A DNA stretch of 64,000 nucleotides, taken from J054 sp964613615. GTDB lineage: Bacteria; Pseudomonadota; Gammaproteobacteria; Steroidobacterales; GCA-2729495. Location: contig CAZTIB010000147.1 in NCBI GenBank assembly GCA_964613615.1, positions 1 to 64,000 on the forward strand. The letters run 5' to 3'. Below, piece after piece: positions 28,059-36,137 of the stretch. The number at the start of each line of letters is the position of its first letter. The first letter of the stretch is position 1. A program made the position numbers and the translations under genes. Below the pieces are notes generated by a model. The model had not been told where the DNA came from. It ran no database searches and worked only from the letters and a program-made list of their open reading frames with translations.

Positions 28059-28949
28059 ATGGAAACCGCATTCAAGAAACGCAGCCCGATTGGCGAAACC
28101 CGGTACCAGCACTTCGAGGCCCGACCGGTTACCGGCACTTTCGGTGCCTGGATCGGCGGCGTGGAGGCGGCCGACGCACTGACGGACGACGGCCTGTTCA
28201 AGGATCTCTACGATGCGTGGCTGAAGTACCAGGTGCTGTTTTTCCGGGACCAGGCGCTGTCACCAGAGCAACACCTGGCGCTTGGCGAGCGCTTCGGTGA
28301 GATCCAGAAACTGGGGTACGTGGGCAGCCTGGAGGGCCTGGACGGCGTCTGGGTGCAGGAATACCCCGCCATGTACGACGGCCCGGTCGCCGATATCAAC
28401 TGGCATGCCGACAGCTCCTTTCGCAGCCAGCCGACCCGCGGCTCATTTCTCTATGCCCTCGACGTCCCCGACGGGGCCGGTGCCACCGTCTGGGCCGATC
28501 AGTGCGCTGCTTATGAAGACCTGTCACCGGCCTGGAAAAGTTTTCTCGACGGGCTGACATGCATTCACGACAACCTCACGCGTGACCCGCACCGCGTGTT
28601 CGACCAGCTCGGCGGCAAGGCCCTCACGGACATGCGCAAGTTCCTGCCACCCACCGAACACCCGGTGGTTTGCTCACACCCGGAGTCCGGTCGGAAGTTC
28701 CTGTTCGTTTCCGAGCTCATGGCCCGCGAGATTGTCGGCATGAGCCGCAACGAAAGCCGCGCGGTACTCGACTTCCTGTTCGCGCACCAGACGCGCCCCG
28801 AGTACCAGGCCCGGCTGCACTGGGAACCCAGGACCCTGGTCTTGTGGGACAACTACTCGACGCTGCACCGGGGCATTTTTGACTTCGGCCAGTCCCGTCG
28901 GCTGATGCACCGGGTGTCTTTCAATGGCCCGTGGATTGCCGACATATAA
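28059..28949 (+). CDS. TauD/TfdA-family 2-oxoglutarate-dependent dioxygenase
   Basis: The ATG at 28059 gives 296 residues. The iron ligands are H116-A-D118 in NWHADSSF and H270 in STLHRGIF. An arginine about ten residues later (GQSRRLMHR) would bind 2-oxoglutarate. The family includes taurine and 2,4-D dioxygenases. It is the third gene of the amidohydrolase-cytochrome operon, 17 bases after the cytochrome stop. No signal peptide is present, so it acts in the cytosol, unlike its two operon partners. Confidence 0.92.
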   Translation: METAFKKRSPIGETRYQHFEARPVTGTFGAWIGGVEAADALTDDGLFKDLYDAWLKYQVLFFRDQALSPEQHLALGERFGEIQKLGYVGSLEGLDGVWVQEYPAMYDGPVADINWHADSSFRSQPTRGSFLYALDVPDGAGATVWADQCAAYEDLSPAWKSFLDGLTCIHDNLTRDPHRVFDQLGGKALTDMRKFLPPTEHPVVCSHPESGRKFLFVSELMAREIVGMSRNESRAVLDFLFAHQTRPEYQARLHWEPRTLVLWDNYSTLHRGIFDFGQSRRLMHRVSFNGPWIADI

Positions 28950-29025
28950 GCGGGCCGGCGCACGCCCGATGGGCCGGAAGCGACCGATGGCGCCTTGGCC
29001 GCACAGCAGCCATGAACGAGGCCTA

Positions 29026-29056
29026 TTGATTTTCTGGCCAGTTTCGTCCCTATACT
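29026..29056 (+). promoter_or_regulatory. Possible sigma-70 promoter for the six-cysteine exported protein
   Basis: TTGATT (29026-29031) and TATACT (29051-29056) are separated by 19 bases, slightly long. The start codon is 70 bases downstream. The surrounding 176-base gap is more AT-rich than the coding sequence around it, which supports a promoter. Confidence 0.4.
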
Positions 29057-29125
29057 ATTCCCAGCGTTCACTCATCTGAGACTAAAAGAACGCATTATTT
29101 ATCCCCTAAATACGAGGCCTGATTC

Positions 29126-29509
29126 ATGAAAATTGTTGTGAAGTATTCGGCTGCGCTGATTGGTTTGGTGGCTTTCGGTATTGCCGTAGCCGGCCTGCAC
29201 AGCGAAGGCGACGACCTGCCCAAGGGCAAACCCGGTGACGGTCATTGCATGTTCCAGTTACAGAACCTGATGATGGACGGCACCATGAAATCCTGCCAGG
29301 CGCCGGCCAACGCAGAGGGCTGCGCGACGCTGGGCAGCACCGACGACAACAGCGATGCGGTCCACGGCTCGGGCGACTGCCCGACCGATGGCATGGTGGC
29401 AATGTGTGACGTCGGCGACAGCCAGTACGTCTACTACGAAGACAATGACCAGCTCGGCGGCCTGGAAATCGGCTGCGGCTTCCAGGGTGGCGACTGGGTC
29501 ATGCCCTGA
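29126..29509 (+). CDS. Small six-cysteine exported protein, unknown function
   Basis: The 127-residue product has a signal peptide (MKIVVKYSAALIGLVAFGIAVAG). The acidic mature part of about 100 residues carries six cysteines (GHCMF, KSCQA, EGCAT, GDCPT, AMCDV, IGCGF), enough for three disulfides. I recognise no family. It stands alone with its own promoter-like sequence and a strong terminator, which suggests a separately expressed envelope or secreted protein. Confidence 0.75.
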   Translation: MKIVVKYSAALIGLVAFGIAVAGLHSEGDDLPKGKPGDGHCMFQLQNLMMDGTMKSCQAPANAEGCATLGSTDDNSDAVHGSGDCPTDGMVAMCDVGDSQYVYYEDNDQLGGLEIGCGFQGGDWVMP

Positions 29510-29538
29510 GCAGAGTCTTTCACGCGAAAGAGTCGAAA

Positions 29539-29566
29539 AGCGGCGGGGCGACCCGCCGCTTTTTTT
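29539..29566 (+). terminator. Rho-independent terminator
   Basis: A perfect 9-bp G+C-rich stem (29539-29547 with 29552-29560) with a GCGA loop is followed by seven T residues. It ends the six-cysteine protein gene. The T run contains the stop codon of the convergent hydrolase gene. Confidence 0.9.
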
Positions 29567-31145
29567 ATTGCTGGCGAAAGCGGCCACAGAAACCGGCTAT
29601 CGCTGCGTTAAAGGCCTGCGGTCGTTCAATCAGAAAGCGGTGCCCGGCCGCATCGATCACATGCATCTCCGCCAGCCCGCCCCCGGCACTGGCGCGGGAA
29701 AAGAAATCGAGCCCCGCATTCATCGGCGCCAGCTGATCCTGCCTCGCCCACAGCACCAGGTGCGGCACCTCGCGCAGACCACCGGCTTCCATATCGGCCA
29801 GGGCCTGGCGCCGCAACTCGCGAAAAGCGGGATGGCCGGGCGACATGCCGACCTTGACCAGCCGATCCCGCGCTTGCGCAAGCTCGGGGCGGTCGCTGGT
29901 TACCATATCGCGTGCCACCCAGGTCGTCAGTATGTTGTTCCAAGAGTACGACTCGAAACGTTGCATGCGCGTCAGGCTCTCGACGGTCGGCCCCGACTTC
30001 GGATGCATCATGAACAGCGAGTAGCCGAAGCGGCGGCTGCCAGGCTTGCCAAAGTCACCGCTCAACGACATCACCGTGGCAGCACTCACCACGCAACGCA
30101 CGCGTTCCGGTTGATCCAGCGCGACACGCAGCACCGGCCAGCCGCCCTGCGAGTGGCCGACGAGATGAACGCGGGCAAGCTTGAGCGCATCCATCAGGCC
30201 GGCCAGGTGCTCGGCCGCTCGCTCGTAGTAGGTCGCGTATTCGGCATCGCTTCTGGGTATGTCCGTATAACCGTGTCCCAGGTTGTCGAAAGCAATCACA
30301 CGAAAGTCGCGCGCAAGCCCGTCAAAGTTGGCCCGCCAGCTTTGCGCGGTGGGTGACAGCGGGTCCGGCTGTCCGCCGTGTACCAGGATCAGCGTGTCGG
30401 GTCCCCGGCCGGCCTCGAAGTAACGGGTCCGGTAGCCGTTCACGTCGACGAACTTCGCCTGCCGGTCGGGCATGCTGCGGCTCCACTCGGGTTCCGGCAG
30501 TGCGACGTGCACCACCGCCTCATGGGCCTCCGGCTGGGCATCGCTGCGAATATTCCGCAACACCAGGGCAGACGCGAAACGCTGCTGACCGACGGCACGC
30601 ACGTCCATCGTCAGGCTTCGGCGTGTGCATTGCGGCGGGCCCAGGGCAGACAGTGTCGGCCCCATCGGATCAGGAAGAAATTCGGGCCCTGCATCGCAAG
30701 CGCCGCGCAGATCGACCCCGCGCGACGCGGTGACGCGCAGCCGCCAGCGGTCATCGTCTCCCGGCTCGAGCTGCACGTCCGGTAACAGCCGACGCGGTTC
30801 GACGTCAATGGGCAGCCCGGAGCACACCGGGGCGCCGGATTCGCGGTCCAGGATCTCGATGGCACCGCCCCTGGCGTCGGCGTCGGCTGCCAGCCACAGG
30901 TACAGGCCGCGCGCCTTGTCATCCACGGTGCAGCGCCGCAGGTATTGTTGATAGGTCACGTTGATGCCGGTACCGGCCAGGCCACGCAACCGGAAGTTCC
31001 CGGGTATGCCTGGGGCGCAGATCAGCATCGGGCGCGCCTGGCCGCGTTCCAGCTGCTGCCGGTCGGCCCGGCAAGTGTCATCACCCGCCAGCGCGCTACC
31101 CGCACTCAAGGCCACCACTGTGATGATCAGCCGACCCGACATCAT
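29565..31145 (-). CDS. Exported alpha/beta hydrolase with unrecognised N-terminal domain
   Basis: The 526-residue product has a signal peptide (cleavage near ALA-GDD). About 200 residues of unfamiliar sequence follow, with six cysteines spaced through residues 25-173. The C-terminal part, from about 225, is a classic alpha/beta hydrolase: ILVHGG oxyanion region, S332 in GHSQGG, D470 in ARQDQLAP and H502 in AAGHRF. This resembles meta-cleavage-product hydrolases, but those are cytosolic. It is 16 bases downstream of the ParA gene on the same strand. The substrate is unknown. Confidence 0.8.
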   Translation of the reverse strand: MMSGRLIITVVALSAGSALAGDDTCRADRQQLERGQARPMLICAPGIPGNFRLRGLAGTGINVTYQQYLRRCTVDDKARGLYLWLAADADARGGAIEILDRESGAPVCSGLPIDVEPRRLLPDVQLEPGDDDRWRLRVTASRGVDLRGACDAGPEFLPDPMGPTLSALGPPQCTRRSLTMDVRAVGQQRFASALVLRNIRSDAQPEAHEAVVHVALPEPEWSRSMPDRQAKFVDVNGYRTRYFEAGRGPDTLILVHGGQPDPLSPTAQSWRANFDGLARDFRVIAFDNLGHGYTDIPRSDAEYATYYERAAEHLAGLMDALKLARVHLVGHSQGGWPVLRVALDQPERVRCVVSAATVMSLSGDFGKPGSRRFGYSLFMMHPKSGPTVESLTRMQRFESYSWNNILTTWVARDMVTSDRPELAQARDRLVKVGMSPGHPAFRELRRQALADMEAGGLREVPHLVLWARQDQLAPMNAGLDFFSRASAGGGLAEMHVIDAAGHRFLIERPQAFNAAIAGFCGRFRQQ

Positions 31146-31161
31146 CGACGGCTGCCCGCCA

Positions 31162-31941
31162 TCACGGCACTGACGCCTTGCGTCCGGGCTTGTGCCATCC
31201 CAGCCGCGCGCAAGCCTCTTCCCACAGCTGGCGAAATGCCAGGCCTGCGCGGCTGCCCGGGGAGTAACTCACCAGCGGCGCGCGACGCACCGTCATCTGC
31301 TCGATCGCACTCGCATAAGGAATCCAGGACGTCATGAACTCCGCAAGGTCTGCTGGCGGCTGTTCCAGCATCTCTCGATGCAGGCGCTTGCGCAGATCCG
31401 CCATGGAGAAGAACGGCAACAGTTCTACCCCCTTCATCTGCTGCCGGACCAGGAAGTCCTGCACCTGCTGCACCGCCCGCAGCGACAGCGGGTTCGGCAC
31501 CACGGGCATCAGTAGCCCGTCGGCGGCGCGAAAAATGTTTTCCGATACCAGGGAGATACTCGGCGCGCAATCGATCAGCAACAGATCGTAGTGCCGGCTC
31601 AACGGTCGCATCATTTTCAGCAGGCGCTTTTCCGGTTTCTTCTGCGCGTCGAGGTGCAGGTCCATGTTGCGAAAGGACCGGTGCGCCGGGAGCAGGTGCA
31701 GGTTGTCGAAAGCCGTAGGCTGAACGGCTTCATCCAGGCCCAGCTTGCCGGTAACCAGCTTGCGACTGCCGATGCTGCCTGGTGGCAGCATGTTCAGGCA
31801 ATAGGTGGCGCCGCCCTGAGGGTCGAGATCCCAGAGCAGGGTGCGGAAACCGTCGCGGGCGGCAAGCCAGGCCAGGTTGACCGTTGTCGTGGTCTTCCCG
31901 ACACCTCCCTTGACGTTGTAAGTCGCCAAGATGCCAAGCAT
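31162..31941 (-). CDS. Orphan ParA/MinD-type ATPase
   Basis: The ATG at 31941 gives 259 residues; an in-frame TTG lies six bases earlier. It has the deviant Walker A KGGVGKTTTTVNLA, DLDPQGGAT and the Walker B segment LLLIDCAPSIS. No ParB-like partner or centromere-like repeat is nearby, so it is not the chromosomal parABS locus. Orphan ParA proteins can position protein cargoes. Downstream in the same direction is the exported hydrolase. Confidence 0.88.
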   Translation of the reverse strand: MLGILATYNVKGGVGKTTTTVNLAWLAARDGFRTLLWDLDPQGGATYCLNMLPPGSIGSRKLVTGKLGLDEAVQPTAFDNLHLLPAHRSFRNMDLHLDAQKKPEKRLLKMMRPLSRHYDLLLIDCAPSISLVSENIFRAADGLLMPVVPNPLSLRAVQQVQDFLVRQQMKGVELLPFFSMADLRKRLHREMLEQPPADLAEFMTSWIPYASAIEQMTVRRAPLVSYSPGSRAGLAFRQLWEEACARLGWHKPGRKASVP

Positions 31942-31949
31942 TCCCAAGG

Positions 31950-31955
31950 ATTATA
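31950..31955 (-). promoter_or_regulatory. TATAAT hexamer immediately upstream of the ParA gene
   Basis: On the minus strand a perfect TATAAT ends eight bases before the ATG at 31941. If used, transcription would begin almost at the start codon and give a leaderless message. No good -35 is visible, so the call is weak. Confidence 0.25.
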
Positions 31956-32064
31956 GGGGCGACAAGGTATTGACGCTGAATCCGCGTGCCGCCGGGCACC
32001 GAAAATAGCTTTATGGACGGCAGGTTCAGTCAAGCCTCGTCCGTACTCTTCAGGCAGGTACGGT

Positions 32065-32721
32065 ATGATCACTGCATCTCAGCCAGTCAGCGAGGCCAGG
32101 CAGCCAATCCGCAAGCGGCGGGTGCCAGCCTCCTCGCGTAGAACCCACTTGTCCGACGAAAAACCAATTCTTGAGCGGGTCGCCGAGGGCGATCAGGCAG
32201 CGGTCAGCGATTTTATCAGCCGTTATGGCGATCTCGTGTGGTCGCTGGCGCGCCGCTATCTGGGTAACCATATGGAGGCAGAGGACGCGGTTCAGGAAAT
32301 CTTCATCGAAATCTGGAAAAACGCGGGCCGCTACGACCGCAACGTCGCCAGCGAAGTTGCGTTCATCTCCACGATTACCCGGCGCCGGCTCATCGACCGC
32401 TTGCGCCAGTTCAACCGACGCCCGGGCATGGAGTCCATCGATGACCAGGTGGGCGCCAGCCAGCCGACGGTCCCGAGCACGCTGAACGATGACGCGGAGG
32501 TCGCGCAGGTGGAACGGGTGCTGTCGGACATGGATCCGAAGCATCGTGAAATCCTTTCCATGTCCTTGTACGAAGGATACAGCCACAGTGAGATAGCCGA
32601 GACCCTCGAAATGCCCCTAGGCACCGTGAAGACACGGGTTCGACGAGGCCTCATGCACGTGCGCGAGCAGCTGAAACTGGCCGAAGAACTCGACAATCCG
32701 TCAGAGGGAACCGCCAGATGA
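32065..32721 (+). CDS. ECF-type RNA polymerase sigma factor
   Basis: The product (218 residues from ATG 32065; an alternative TTG start at 32149 would remove a basic 28-residue extension) has sigma region 2 (RYGDLVWSLARRYLGNHMEAEDAVQEIF) and region 4 (LSMSLYEGYSHSEIAETLEMPLGTVKTRVRRG). The start is ambiguous because no strong ribosome-binding site is visible. The anti-sigma gene follows with a 4-base ATGA overlap, so the pair is co-translated. It resembles the SigK/RskA class. Confidence 0.92.
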   Translation: MITASQPVSEARQPIRKRRVPASSRRTHLSDEKPILERVAEGDQAAVSDFISRYGDLVWSLARRYLGNHMEAEDAVQEIFIEIWKNAGRYDRNVASEVAFISTITRRRLIDRLRQFNRRPGMESIDDQVGASQPTVPSTLNDDAEVAQVERVLSDMDPKHREILSMSLYEGYSHSEIAETLEMPLGTVKTRVRRGLMHVREQLKLAEELDNPSEGTAR

Positions 32722-33554
32722 GTGAATCCAGCGTCACGACAGAGCGGCTCACCGAGCTGCTCACCGATGAAGCCTCGACCGGGCTTGGGCGACAGGAGTC
32801 GTCGGAACTTGAGGAACTTATGAGTACGGACACTGGATTGGCGCGCGACGAGTTCATGCACGTAGCGAGCCTCGTACAGTTAGGCTTCCTGCACAGCGAC
32901 CAGCGCGGTGTGGAGCCAATGCCTGACGCGTTCCGTGCCAGACTTGAACAACAGGCAAAAAACTTTTTTGCGCAGGGGCAAGCGCGGAATGATTCTGGAA
33001 CAGTCAGCGATATTCAGAGCGCCCGACGGGCTCGCGAAGACACCGCGCCCAAGAGTTCCCGTTGGCTAAACGCCAGCATGACCGGCTGGTATCTGGCGGC
33101 GGCGCTGGCTCTGGCCTTCTTCGTGGTTCGTGGTGGCCCCGACCTTGGCTCGCCAGCCGCACCGGCCGAACAGCGCGCGACGCTGATGGCACAAGCGGAC
33201 GTAATCGTTGCCCCCTGGGCCGCGTCAGCGGCCACCGAGGGCTATGAAGGCGTCACCGGTGACGTCGTCTGGAGCGACGAGCGCCAGGCCGGGTACATGC
33301 GTTTGTCGGGGCTGGTCGCCAACGAACCCGCCACCGCCCAGTACCAGCTCTGGATCGTCGACCCCGACCGCGATGCGCGTCCCGTGGACGGCGGCGTGTT
33401 CGACGTGCCCGCTGGTGCCGGTGAAGTCATCATTCCGATCGATCCGAAGCTCGAGATCGACGGGCCGGCGGCCTTCGCGATTACGCTGGAAAAACCCGGC
33501 GGCGTGGTCGTATCCGGCGGGCCATTGCTGGTCGTAGCGCCCGTCGCCGGCTGA
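32718..33554 (+). CDS. Membrane-anchored anti-sigma factor with RskA-type C-terminal domain
   Basis: The 278-residue protein has a cytosolic N-terminal region (about 1-110, predicted to bind the sigma factor) and one transmembrane segment near 115-137 (TGWYLAAALALAFFVV). The extracytoplasmic RskA/anti-sigma-K domain contains QYQLWIVDPDRDARPVDGGVFDVP and AFAITLEKPGG. These proteins release their sigma factor after regulated proteolysis. The ATG overlaps the sigma gene stop. The signal sensed is unknown. Confidence 0.88.
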   Translation: MSESSVTTERLTELLTDEASTGLGRQESSELEELMSTDTGLARDEFMHVASLVQLGFLHSDQRGVEPMPDAFRARLEQQAKNFFAQGQARNDSGTVSDIQSARRAREDTAPKSSRWLNASMTGWYLAAALALAFFVVRGGPDLGSPAAPAEQRATLMAQADVIVAPWAASAATEGYEGVTGDVVWSDERQAGYMRLSGLVANEPATAQYQLWIVDPDRDARPVDGGVFDVPAGAGEVIIPIDPKLEIDGPAAFAITLEKPGGVVVSGGPLLVVAPVAG

Positions 33555-33699
33555 CGCCGGCCCTGTCCGGAGCCTGGTCTTCGCCTGCCTGAATCGGGCC
33601 CTGGCCCAACCCCCGCCATACATCGGCCCAACATATGGACACGATGTCGATATCTTCCTAGGCTAGACGCGTCCAGCTAACCGGGAGGGGACCGGGGAA

Positions 33700-35889
33700 G
33701 TGAGTGCCCGACACAGTTGCCTGGCCATGCTGCTCGGTTCCTGGACCGCGGTCGCATGGGGCCAGATGCCCGAGATCACGGTCATCGAAACCACCCAGCG
33801 TGACGACACGACCGATATCACCCCCGGCGTCAGCGCCGCACCGACGCCGGACTCGATGAGCATCATTTCCCGGCTGCCCGGTGCCACGATCAATCCCAAC
33901 GGCCCGCTCAGTGGGCAGGCGCAGTACCGCGGACTCTTCGGGCCACGCATGACGGTGCGCGTCGATGACATGCGCGTGACGCCCGGCGGCCTGAACTGGA
34001 TGGACTCGCCGATGCACTACCTGCCGCCGGGGCTCACGCGCACCGTGACCCTGACTCGCGGCATCGCTCCCGTCAGTTCCGGCCCCGGCATCGGCGGCCT
34101 GATCACCGCGCGGTCCAAACAATCGAGCTTCACCGAAAGCGATAGCGCCCGAACCAGTGGCGATCTTGTGGCGTCGGCCATGAGCAACGACGGTTATTCG
34201 ACGTCGGGCATGCTCGCGCTGAGCAATCGGCGTCACCGCGGCCACCTGATCGGCAGCTATGAAAACGGTGACAACCAGGACTTCGGCGACGGCAAGATCG
34301 GCGCGTCGGAGTACGAGCGTGCCACCTATGGCGCCGGTTACGGCTTCAGCTGGGGTGACGGCGACGTCTCGCTGGACTACACCCACACGGATACGGATCC
34401 GAGTGGCACGCCGGCACTGCCGCTGGACATCGACTTCTTCGATACCGACCGGGTGAACGCCGGCCTGCGCCAGGAATGGGGCGGCGTCAGCTGGGCAGCC
34501 CAGCTGTTCTACACGAACATCGATCACGGCATGAAAAACTATGACTTGCGGTCGCCGCCGAACTTCTTCGAGCCACCACCGCCGCCGCCCAATCCGCCAC
34601 CTTTCCTGGTCGATGAAGACCGGCGCAAAGTGGATGTAGACGCCGAGGCTCTCGGCTTCGCTTTCAGCGCAGCCCTGGAATCGCTCGGCGGTGTGCTGAA
34701 GCTCGGCCTCGACGGCAATATGGCGGAACATTCGGGGCTGGTGACCGATCCCGATTTTGCGCCATTTTTCGTCGAGAATTTCCAGGACGCCAAGTCCAAC
34801 GAGTACGGCCTGTTCGCCGAATGGCAGAGGGAACTTGGCGACGCTTGGGACCTCGAGATCGGCGCCCGGTGGAACCGCACGGAATCGAACGCCGACGTCG
34901 TCAACGCGTTCCCCGCACAACTCGCCGAAGACCCCAGCGGCAACTGCCCGCCCACCGGTGGCGGCCCTCCGGGCGCCGTCTGCCGGCTGCGCAACGGATT
35001 CAATGCCGGCGACCGTGACCAGGATGAGAACGAACTGGACCTCGTGGTAAAGCTGGACTACGCGATCTCCGACGACCTGGGCCTGCAGTTCGGTTATGCG
35101 CGTCGCACCCGGGCGCCGTCGTATATCGAGCGCTACCTGTGGATTCCGCTGGAAGTGAATTCCGGGCTCGGCGACTTCAATAACTACGTGGGCGACCCGG
35201 AGCTCGATCCGGAGAAATCGAACCAGTTTGAATTGGGCCTCGAATGGTCCTTCGACAAGGGCTTCCTGAACCCCCGGCTGTTCTACCGGAAGGTGCACGA
35301 TTTCATCCAGGGCGTCGCCGTGGCGGCAACCACCAGCGATCCGCAGACCCTGGCCGATTTGCAGGTTGTCAGCACGGTCAATGGCGACTCCACTCCGCTG
35401 CAATTCGCCAATACGGAAGCCGAGCTCTACGGCATCGACACCGTGTTCCGGTATTCCTTCACGGAGTCCTGGCGCCTGGATGGCCTGGCGAGCTACGTAC
35501 GGGGCAAGAATGAAGACCTCGACGATGATCTGTTCAGAATTGCACCCCTGAACGGCCGGCTGGCCCTGACCTGGGGGCAGCCGCGCTGGTCCGTCACCGC
35601 CGAGGGCGTGTTTGCTGCCAAGCAGGACAAAATTTCCCGCACCATCGTCATCGACGAGCCGCGCAGTAATAACAAGGACACTTCTGCGTACGGCATCCTC
35701 AATATCTACGGCCAGTGGCTTGGCGATACGGGCCTGCAGATTCGCGTGGGCGTGGAAAACCTGCTCGACGACGATTACACGCTGCATACCGCGGGCTTCA
35801 ACCGGGTGGTCAACTCGGACATTCCGGTCGGCGACCGGCTCCGCGGCGCGGGTATCAACGCCTTCGCCCAGATCGGCTATTCCTGGTAG
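33700..35889 (+). CDS. TonB-dependent outer-membrane receptor
   Basis: The GTG start lies in a purine-rich leader (GGAGGGG upstream) and gives 729 residues. A signal peptide ends near AWG-QMP, followed by a possible TonB box (PEITVIE). The plug domain contains YRGLFGPRMTVRVDDM and the barrel ends in the aromatic FAQIGYSW. A proline-rich extracellular-loop segment lies near residues 288-303. The ligand is not evident. It follows the sigma/anti-sigma pair by 145 bases, the arrangement of many receptors controlled by cell-surface signalling, although no N-terminal signalling domain is seen. Confidence 0.9.
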   Translation: MSARHSCLAMLLGSWTAVAWGQMPEITVIETTQRDDTTDITPGVSAAPTPDSMSIISRLPGATINPNGPLSGQAQYRGLFGPRMTVRVDDMRVTPGGLNWMDSPMHYLPPGLTRTVTLTRGIAPVSSGPGIGGLITARSKQSSFTESDSARTSGDLVASAMSNDGYSTSGMLALSNRRHRGHLIGSYENGDNQDFGDGKIGASEYERATYGAGYGFSWGDGDVSLDYTHTDTDPSGTPALPLDIDFFDTDRVNAGLRQEWGGVSWAAQLFYTNIDHGMKNYDLRSPPNFFEPPPPPPNPPPFLVDEDRRKVDVDAEALGFAFSAALESLGGVLKLGLDGNMAEHSGLVTDPDFAPFFVENFQDAKSNEYGLFAEWQRELGDAWDLEIGARWNRTESNADVVNAFPAQLAEDPSGNCPPTGGGPPGAVCRLRNGFNAGDRDQDENELDLVVKLDYAISDDLGLQFGYARRTRAPSYIERYLWIPLEVNSGLGDFNNYVGDPELDPEKSNQFELGLEWSFDKGFLNPRLFYRKVHDFIQGVAVAATTSDPQTLADLQVVSTVNGDSTPLQFANTEAELYGIDTVFRYSFTESWRLDGLASYVRGKNEDLDDDLFRIAPLNGRLALTWGQPRWSVTAEGVFAAKQDKISRTIVIDEPRSNNKDTSAYGILNIYGQWLGDTGLQIRVGVENLLDDDYTLHTAGFNRVVNSDIPVGDRLRGAGINAFAQIGYSW

Positions 35890-35912
35890 CGAACCCGGGC
35901 AGGCACAAAAAA

Positions 35913-35942
35913 GAGGCCGGCGTTGGGGGTAACGCCGGCCTC
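35913..35942 (-). terminator. Strong hairpin with T tract in minus orientation
   Basis: A perfect 12-bp stem (35913-35924 with 35931-35942) has a GGGGGT loop. On the plus strand it is preceded by AAAAAA and has no T run after it. Its rho-independent form therefore reads right to left, although the genes on both sides are on plus. It may still fold and protect the 3' end of the TonB-receptor message. Confidence 0.6.
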
Positions 35943-36137
35943 CTGGCTTCCGGGGCGACCCCCGAATCGCAACAGGGGGGATCTCGGGAGGTAGGGGGGA
36001 TCACGACGCGAAGACCACCCCGGCGGCCAAACTCCTTGAGGAACGGCACCGGCCTGAGCCGGTGGCGAGTTTCCTCTGTGAGTAAACTAATATTCGTCGT
36101 TGGGCGGAATTCGGATTTACGGGGTGAAACGGCAGAA

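Noticed and set aside
33658..35787. 709-codon minus-strand frame opposite the TonB receptor
   Set aside because: Antisense to a well-supported receptor, with no recognisable domain and biased composition.
36047..36064. Seven-pair hairpin (CACCGGC with GCCGGTG) in the leader before PPK2
   Set aside because: Too short and without a T run or a conserved riboswitch pattern to call it regulatory.
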